Source: Microdochium bolleyi (taxonomy: Eukaryota > Ascomycota > Sordariomycetes > Xylariales > Microdochiaceae). Taken from it: a stretch of 64,000 bases of DNA. The notes under the pieces are model-generated. The model saw only the letters and a program-made list of their open reading frames with translations, was not told the DNA's origin and made no database searches. The translations under genes were made by a program, and so were the position numbers. This document shows positions 56,967 to 64,000 of the stretch, one piece after another (the stretch's first letter is position 1; the number at the start of each line of letters is the position of its first letter). Location: assembly GCA_001566295.1 (NCBI GenBank), contig KQ964245.1:4264377-4328376 (forward strand). The letters are read 5' to 3'.

Positions 56967-59649
56967 TTGAGGCGACCAAAGTGGAGGTATCTTACGACTT
57001 ATGAATAGCCAGCATTAAACACTCGCGGTTCATGAAGCAGTTTGAAATCCGGCCAAGGTCACGACAGCAATGAGATAGCTATAACATTATAGATAAAGAA
57101 ACACACTGAGATGTTCGTTCTCACACTGTCTGCGATCCTCCCTGGTCGTTGATGCTGGTCAAGTCGGGTGAAGTGAGATCTCCCTGGTTGGGCATTGCAT
57201 CCACAGCTCTTATAGGCGATGACAAGTAAGCCATATCCACCACGAAGCAGGCCAGACTCATGAATGGTGACCTGAGATATTAGATGATTGAAATTCTTAG
57301 GGCCACTGCTCTTGCGCCAGTCTCCTCCGTGGTCAATAAGCGGGTTGTGTTGGCCAAGTTGGCGCTCGCGAGTCCACCTGGAAACGACCATGAGAACGGG
57401 CGTGATTGCACGAGCAACAAGAAGACCGCATGGCAATTGCTTCTGCATACAACAAACTGCGGCGAATTGCTGCCGAAAGCAGCATGGCGGACTTTGATTG
57501 AAAGCCTCGAAAGCTCCGTGCTTCTGACCCACGTCGGTGCGGGACGTGCCTTTGGCAGGGCAGGCAGACAAGCCGTGCCCCATGCGTTTTAGTCGAGCTC
57601 ACTTTTTCGTGCTGCGTACTGCGTACTTCACGTACGTCTTTTTCAGACCTCTCGATCTCGATACTTGACTTCCGGCATGAGGTCTTCTCGGGCGAACACC
57701 ACTCGAGGGGCTCGCCTTGAACAGGGTCCTCGAGTTGTGCTGGGCGGATACGGCCAATTCCAGCAGGGTAAGCAGCACACGCGATCGCATGTCTCCGTAA
57801 AGCTAACACATGTAGCAAAGGCTTCTCTTTCCTGCGAGCCGAGGCCAGCTAGACCACCATGTGTCGCCTGAAGTGAGTTCATTCTCCACCAGGACGAAAC
57901 GGGCGAGCCAATTCCAAGGCCCCACTCCAGCATGATCACGGAACGTGGCGTAGGGAAGAAAGCCGAGGAACAAGAGAGCTGAAACCGTCACGGCATCGGA
58001 GCGGTGCGCAGGGCATTGGTCAGCGAGCCCGACGGGAGCGGCTGAGTTGAGGCGCGCAACGACAATCTGGACGGACAATGGCAGATCTTGCTTGAGTCCG
58101 AGGTAGAGATTTGCGTGCCGAGCGTGCCTGGATTTATGTCCGACTTGGCGGGCACATTCTAGAAGGACTGGGATGCTGGGATCGGGAAGGCGCATTCGGT
58201 GGCGCCTACCGCCTGCGGGCCCGAGGGCGGAAACATTTTTTTTCTTGCAGGCCCGGCGGGGGCAGGGCTTGCTGTCGACGGCAGATGGACGGAGTTGAGC
58301 CGCGGGTTTGAGATAAGGATCAGGGTGGAGCCTGAGTCAGACGGCCGCGGGACAACGCATAAGAATGCGAGGCCCCACGAACCGTGGCAGTGCTTTATAA
58401 TCTTGTCGGGATTCGAGATTCGGACTTGGGCAAAATGCAGGGATGCGACAAGTGCAGGCTCGGGGTTGGGGTGGGCGCTATCGGGCGGGAAAGCCTGGGA
58501 TTGGAGGAGCCACTCCTTTGTCGCGAAAGGCCGAGAGACTGGCCGGTTGCGATGACAATTAATGAGTTGGTCCTGTGGAATGCGTCCCAGCTTCGCATTC
58601 GAACAGAGCTGCTCGCCAGGCAGAGAGAGCAGCGCCGTCCTCAGGCTGGTGCTGAGGTCGCATTGCAGAACGTGGTGGTGTCCATCTCCAAGGACCAAGA
58701 GAGCTAGCTGGCTCAGTGTGACGCGGAGTGTTGTCATCGGCTGCATCATGGTCGTCCACGAGCAGACGGCGAGTCTCCTTGGGACCGAAGGGAGCTCAAC
58801 AGCCTCGGCAAGGTGTCTGCCTGGTGCTTATCAATGATCTCTTCCTGGCCACAGAAACGACTGAGCAGGGCCTGCAACACATGCCAATGTCCGATGTGTT
58901 CCGCAGTGGGGCCGGGCTGGACTATGCCGCCCGTGAGGCTCGCGGCATGTTCCACTGCAGGGGAGTACAGAGATTAGAGATCCAGCACGTAGATGGGGCA
59001 GATGCAGACCTCGAGAGGCGTGAGCAGATGTTGTTCGCGCTCAACACCTACTGCGCAACACCTACTGTGAGGGAAGTTGCCGCCGTAGACACTCCAAATG
59101 GCATCATCTTGCGCCAGTCCCATCCCGTACACTCGGGGAAGGACAGGAAGGAACAGCGCCTGGCGATTACGTCATGCAAGGGTCGCGCAGGAGCGTCGCA
59201 TTCGTACCCTTCAAGGAACGCCCCCAATCCCGAAGGCGGGGGCCGCCTTGTGCATGCTGCAGCCAGTCACGGACTCAGGTGGCTCCGGACTTAACCCTGA
59301 CACGCGGCTCAACCTTGCCCGGGAGCTGTGATTTCCAACATCCCGGCGGCAGGGCAGCGCATGGCCGCCCCCGTGCGTCACTGCCCCTAGCCGGGCCCGT
59401 TGAGATATGTCCAGATCGGGCCCGATGGCCTCTCTGAGCTTCGGCGGAGATAGCCCACGGTCCGACAATCTCGTCCCCTCCCGCTAGCTACTATGTATAT
59501 CATGGACCTGCTGCCCTAGTCCCTAACGCCAATCCTCCCAGTCCTGCTTGCTGCCCTACACCCACAACAACACACGCAGATCGCAACTGTCACACCGTGA
59601 CTTCCCAGTCGACTCCTCAACACTCCTCGACGACCTCATAGCGACGACC
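56967..59649. other. Intergenic, 2.7 kb upstream of the MFS transporter
   Basis: No supported gene. Open frames (for example plus 58728-59294, minus 58749-58159, minus 57583-57059) have no recognisable similarity and overlap each other. The last part should be the transporter promoter. Confidence 0.5.
59492..59500 (+). promoter_or_regulatory. TATA-like element of the MFS gene
   Basis: TATGTATAT lies 150 bp before the transporter ATG and is followed by a C-rich leader. Position and composition fit a core promoter element, but no transcript start is known. Confidence 0.4.
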
Positions 59650-61407
59650 ATGGCGGAGCAACCGTCCACCGCCGTCTCCACGGCAGCCCCCTCCCGGATC
59701 GGCTCGTCCTCCTCAAGCTCGTCCTCCTCGTCTGCCACCCGCACCGAGCCTGAGCAGCGCGATGTCGAGGCCCAGGTCGATTACGATCGCTCCACCTACT
59801 TCTCCCGCCTCTTTGACCAGGCCGGCATGTCCCAGGCTGTCGTCGACCACGAGTTCCCTGGCAAGGGCACCGAAGAGAACCCCTTCCTCGTCGACTTCAT
59901 CCCCAACGACCCCAAGAACCCCATGACTCTGCCCAACTGGAAGAAGTGGACTTACATGATGCTCCACGCTACCGCCGTCCTCGCCGTCACTTTCGTCTCC
60001 TCAGCCTACTCGGGCGCCTTCACCAGTCTCGTTATGGAATTCCACGTTAGCACCACAGTCATCATCCTGGGTGTCAGTCTGTTCGTCCTCGGTTTCGCCC
60101 TCGGGTAAGTCTTGAGAACTCCACCTAAGGGTCCCTGACCTATTTGCTAACAACAATCTAGTCCCCTCATCTGGGCTCCCCTGTCTGAGATCTACGGCCG
60201 CCAATGGCTCTTCATCATCACCATGGGTGCTCTCACGGCCTTCAACGCCGGTGCCGCTGGTGCCACCAACATCCACACGCTGATCATTCTCCGATTTTTC
60301 GCTGGTACCATTGGCTCCTCTCCGCTCACTAACTCTGGCGGTCTCATTGCCGACGCTTTCACCCAGGCGCAGCGCGGTCTTGCAACTTCCATCTTCGCCG
60401 CTGCGCCCTTCCTTGGCCCTGCTCTCGGCCCCATCGCTGGTGGCTTCTTGTCGGCATCCGCTGGCTGGCGCTGGGTTGAGGGTCTCATGGCTGCCTTCAC
60501 CGGTGTCATGTGGATCATCATCTCCCTGACTGTCCCTGAGACGTACGCGCCTGTCATCCTCCAGAAGCGCGCCGAGAAGCTTTCTGCCCTGACCGGCAAG
60601 AAGTACATCTCAAAGCTCCAGGCCGGCAAGCCCGTCAAGACCATCGGACAGACGTTCAAGACCGCCCTCGCGCGCCCTTGGGTCCTCCTCTTCCGCGAGC
60701 CGATTGTTCTCATCCTGTCGCTGTTCATGGCAATTCTTTACGGAACCCTGTACATGCTGTTCGCCGCATTCCCCATCGTCTACCAGCAGGGTCGTGGCTG
60801 GTCTCCCGGTGTTGGTGGCCTTGCCTTCCTCGGCGTGGCCGTCGGCATGATGGTCGCTGTCGGCTACACCATTTTCGACAACCGTCGTTACTCCAAGATC
60901 TCGGATGCATACGACGGTCTCGCCCCTCCTGAGGCCCGCCTCCCACCTGCTCTTATCGGTGCCGTCCTGCTCCCCATTGGCATGTTCTGGTTTGCCTGGA
61001 CCAACGGCCCCGAGGTGCACTTCATGGTCAGCATTGTCGGCACTGGCTTCTTCGGCGCTGGTCTTGTCCTCCTGTTCCTCAGCTTGATGAACTACCTTAT
61101 CGATACCTACGTCATCTTTGCTGCCTCGACCCTCGCGGCCAACGCCGTCATCCGGTCGCTCTTTGGCGCCGCATTCCCGCTCTTCACCGGCCACATGTAC
61201 TCTGCTCTCGGCATCCACTGGGCCAGCTCGGTCCCGGCCTTCCTCGCCCTGGCCTGCCTGCCATTCCCCTTCCTCTTCTACAAGTACGGCGAGTCGATCC
61301 GCGTCAAGTGCAGATACGCCGCCGAGGCCGCCGAGTTCCTCGCTGAGCTGCGCGGCGCTCCTCCATTGGTGCGCATCGAGAGCCAGGCCGAGAAGCCGGT
61401 GATGTAA
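59650..61407 (+). CDS. MFS drug:proton antiporter, DHA1 family
   Basis: Plasma membrane exporter of small molecules. Exons 59650-60104 and 60162-61407 give 566 aa. The cytosolic N-terminus has a run of Ser and Glu, ending with NPFLVDFIPNDPKNPMTLPN, the lead-in typical of fungal DHA1 (Flr1/bicyclomycin-resistance type) transporters, then 12 helices. Motif A is PLSEIYGRQWLF between helices 2 and 3, created by splicing. Helix 5 has the antiporter-type GP pattern (FLGPALGPIAGGFLS), followed by WRWVEGLMAAFTGVMW and VPETYAPVIL, all as in that family. The central loop holds KAERL-like basic residues and links to RPWVLLFREPIVLIL. The C-terminus is short and cytosolic. The substrate cannot be told from sequence. 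The 57-nt intron has a GCTAAC branch site. Strong C-ending codon preference suggests good expression. Confidence 0.92.
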
Positions 61408-61919
61408 AAGCATCAAAGTTATCACGATCTCAATCTTGCTCCAAAAGTTTTCCTTTATACGTCCTTGATTGCAAGGGCAATACCACAAACATAGTATTTG
61501 ATACCCCCAACCATAGACCGCATGGCGCAGCTCGCGGCTGCCATTCCACGGCTTTTCTTAATCACACATCATCATATCAGCATCCGGATACGGAACTGGT
61601 CATTTAGCGGGGCCATATCTGGCATCGTCATCAGCGTTAGCATTGGGAGGCGTCATTTTGCATAGCATCCGCCACTGCACTAAGCAGTGGCGTAGAAGTA
61701 TCTATATTCTGAATAAAAATTTCTGATACAATATCATCTTCATGGCCTTGACACATTTGAAAGTAGTTTTGTACACACTGGCCTACCAACGTGACTATGA
61801 GATTACTCGGACGAGTCGGCGCTATCAAGTTCGGGGGAGAACGTGATCCAATTTGAAACTTCGTCCCGCCTGAACATAGACCTGGAGCTGAACGCCAAGC
61901 CATCCAATTCGTGGGCGAT
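61408..61919. other. Convergent spacer MFS / PDI-like
   Basis: AT-richer 0.5 kb between two gene ends, expected to contain both 3' UTRs. No other feature is seen. Confidence 0.6.
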
Positions 61920-63788
61920 CTACAGCTCATCATGCCTGCCCCGATCCTCCTCCTCCACAGCAGCCGCAGTCTTCTGCTCCTCCTTCTTGGGCCACTTCCA
62001 CTCCGGGTCCGCAGCCCGGAACGGCTTCACGCCGCCGATCTTGACGCTCAGGCCCCACCCCATCAGTTCCTTCACGGTGAACCCCTTGTCCTGCGGGTAG
62101 TGCCATATGTTTCCGGACCACAGCTGGACGAGCACGCCGACGGGCTTGCCGGGCTGGGCGACGAGGCCTGCGCCCTCGTGCCTCTGCGGGGCGGCGAGGA
62201 CGGGCTCCTCCTCTTCGTCGCTGCCGGTGCTGGTGTCGTCCTCGGCGCCCAGCTGAGAGCGGGTCATCACGACGGGACGAGGGGTCGGGTCGAACAGGCC
62301 GAGCTTCTGCTGGAGCTCGGGGAGGGCAAAGGGGTCCACGGTCACGATAGACAGGGTGCCGGCGTAGGATACCGCGCTCTTGGACAGGCTGCTCCGCAGG
62401 TCGGCGCGCTCGGCCTCGGTGGAGGCGAAGATGTAGACAATCGGCTTCCCGCGCTGGTGTTGTTGTAATTAGCTGATGCAGGTGTTGCTGCCTTGGGCAC
62501 TCGGGTGCCCACGGGGTCGGAGAGAACAAAACTCACGTTGAGGTACTCCTCATGGTTCTCCGCTGTCAACTCGCCAATGACCGGCCTCGTGGCGTCCACG
62601 ATGAACTGCTGCAGCGCCGGCACGCCGGCGTCGCTGGCGTCGGGGCCGGACAGGACCTTGGACGCGTGCGAGCCTTCCCTGCTCAACCACTTGTTGGCCT
62701 TGACATACGGGTTGTTGGCGATGGCGGCCGTGGCGGCAGCCGCGGCGCTCTTGTGGCCGACCTTCATCTCCTGGTTCGTCCAGCACTTGAGCGCGGGCAG
62801 GTGTCCCAGGCTCTCGTCGGCCACGGTCTGCGCGGGAGGGTCGATGAGAAGGCCCAGGGAGACGCGGCCACCGAGGGTGGTGCCCTCAGCGATGTACTCC
62901 CAATGCTGCCGCAGAGCGGAGTGGACTGGATGGCCGTCTTCGTGGTCGTCGCTAGTCGGCTCTGCGGGCAGGAAGGCGACGCATGCAGCCTCGGAGGCGG
63001 TCTTGAAGGTCGAGAGGGACGAGGCCGTCAGCTCCTGGGTGGTGGTACGGTGTTTGGCACGATTGATCCATTGCAGGATGCTGTGAGGTCGTCGTCAGCA
63101 TGAGGTAGCAAGCCTTGGAAGATTGCAGGAACGGCCCGCTCTGGACTTTCATCCAGAATCCCAAAGGCAGGCACGCATGGGGATACATACGCTGATGCCC
63201 TCCGCGGACCCGGATAAGTCGTCCTGAGCTCGCCGTGCTGGAGCATGGAGATGATGGGCAGGTTGGCGTTGTCGTAGTGCTTCGGGGAGCAGAGCACGCG
63301 GTGCTCACCCTCGGCGAGGCAGTCGACGCTGAAGAACGGGACCGATGACTCCGCCTTGGCTTCGTTCCATTCAGCCTCAAGGGCAGCATTCCCAGGGCTG
63401 TAGAGAAGTTGTCAGCTAATGCTGTCAAGGTTGGGTTACAGGCATGTGGCTATGCACTGTCTACGTGTGTAGAGGCGACTTACTCGTCAGACTGCACGGA
63501 AAGACGGAAGTTGGGTAAAAGTTAGCTTCATTCATTGCGGGAGGACCATAGTCTGGTCACATGCAACGTCGCGGTGGAAGGCAGCTTACACGAAGGTCTG
63601 CCAGTTGCAACAGTCAGTATCCCAGTCGTGCTCGAAGCTCAAGACAGCACGCGATACTTACAGGCGCCGACAGCGTGCTCGTGCGGATGCACGGCCTCGT
63701 TGAAGCTCTCATGGTCGAGATGCTCCCAGGCGTGAGCAGCACCGCTGAGCAGGAAGACCGCGGAGAGGCCTAGCAGTGAGCGAACCAT
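61920..63788 (-). CDS. ER-lumenal PDI-like protein without CxxC, ending HDEL
   Basis: Six exons on the minus strand: 63788-63662, 63597-63590 (8 nt), 63491-63484 (8 nt), 63397-63191, 63080-62537 and 62453-61920, giving 475 aa. The signal peptide is residues 1-20 (MVRSLLGLSAVFLLSGAAHA). The mature protein starts WEHLDHESFNEAV, as in PDI-family thioredoxin domains. It runs through AALEAEWNEAKAESSVPFFS, VDCLAEGEHRVLC and ANLPIISMLQHGE (strand and cis-Pro region), a middle domain (LGGRVSLGLLIDPP), and a thioredoxin-6-like segment (GKPIVYIFASTEAERADL, YAGTLSIVTVDPFALPEL). The C-terminus is RHDEL, an ER retrieval signal. There is no CxxC: the usual active-site position reads AYLRSDDPGNAALEAEW, so it should be redox-inactive, like ERp27-type chaperone or binding subunits. 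Phase requires both 8-nt exons. They are inferred from splice signals and frame, so this part is less certain than the rest. Confidence 0.85.
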
Positions 63789-64000
63789 GGTGTGTAGTGG
63801 TTGCGGTGATCGTCGTAGTCGGGAAGAAGATGCCGAGGTCCACTATGGGAGCGGCAGAGTGCGAGCGGCTTGTATTGGGGATTGGAGCAGCAAGTTGGCA
63901 CAGACGACTGTGTTCGAAATGATACACTACGCCAGGTTGCAAAGAGACGGAGTTCCCACGGATTCTCACGAGGTTTTCTTCTTTTTTTTTGGGGGGGGGG
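63789..64000. promoter_or_regulatory. Upstream region of the PDI-like gene and end of window
   Basis: Carries the start of the PDI-like transcription unit, on the minus strand. The last 19 bases are nine T followed by ten G (63982-64000), low-complexity sequence that may be a contig-end artefact. Confidence 0.5.

Noticed and set aside
60610..61488. 292-codon minus-strand open frame
   Set aside because: Antisense to the second exon of the MFS transporter; its Glu/Asp/His-rich translation is the usual shadow of hydrophobic codons.
1..64000. tRNA genes, rRNA, transposons, CRISPR arrays, secondary-metabolite cluster
   Set aside because: I looked for A/B box pairs, long direct or inverted repeats, transposase-type proteins and PKS/NRPS/terpene synthase motifs and saw none that convinced me.

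Overview
The window is nuclear DNA from a filamentous ascomycete (Pezizomycotina, most likely Sordariomycetes). Genes stand alone in both orientations. They carry short introns (about 50-100 nt) with GTAAGT-like donors, CTAAC/CTGAC-like branch sites and CAG/TAG acceptors. Coding sequence is GC-rich with C-ending codons. Protein types are typical of mould genomes: COP9 subunit 1, complex I B15, a CTF1/FarA-like Zn2Cys6 regulator, a DUF1996 secreted protein and a DHA1 drug transporter. I found no tRNA, rRNA, transposon, CRISPR array or biosynthetic cluster. Family names come from recognising motifs and recalled homologs; no database search was run.

Layout. 0-12 kb: a possible gene 3' end at the left edge, poly(A) polymerase (+), RagC/Gtr2 GTPase (-), a MIF-fold protein with long extensions (-), and a four-helix membrane protein (-). 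12-25 kb: an LCAT-like alpha/beta hydrolase (-), a glutathione S-transferase (-), a 75-aa complex I subunit (+), SAP18 (-) divergent from PRP18 (+), and CSN1 (-). 25-29 kb is gene-poor. 29-45 kb: a CTF1/FarA-like transcription factor (+), an M24 prolidase (+), an Emp46/47-type cargo lectin (-) divergent from ALG8 (+), and the ISWI partner ITC1 (+). 44.7-49.9 kb has no recognisable gene but holds a CAGA microsatellite and a strong G-quadruplex motif. 50-64 kb: a DUF1996 secreted protein (+), the rRNA m5C methyltransferase RCM1 (-), an unrecognised 504-aa protein (+), an MFS exporter (+), and a redox-dead PDI-like protein ending in HDEL (-).

The genes do not form a pathway. They are mostly housekeeping functions: mRNA 3' end formation and splicing (PAP1, PRP18, SAP18), TORC1 signalling (GTR2), the ER/secretory route (lectin, ALG8, PDI-like), chromatin (ITC1, SAP18) and ribosome maturation (RCM1). 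The most unusual items are the MIF-fold protein that lacks the N-terminal catalytic proline, the PDI-like gene whose reading frame needs two consecutive 8-nt exons, and an ITC1 start codon isolated on its own 3-nt coding exon. I did not find clear evidence of a wholly new multi-gene system.
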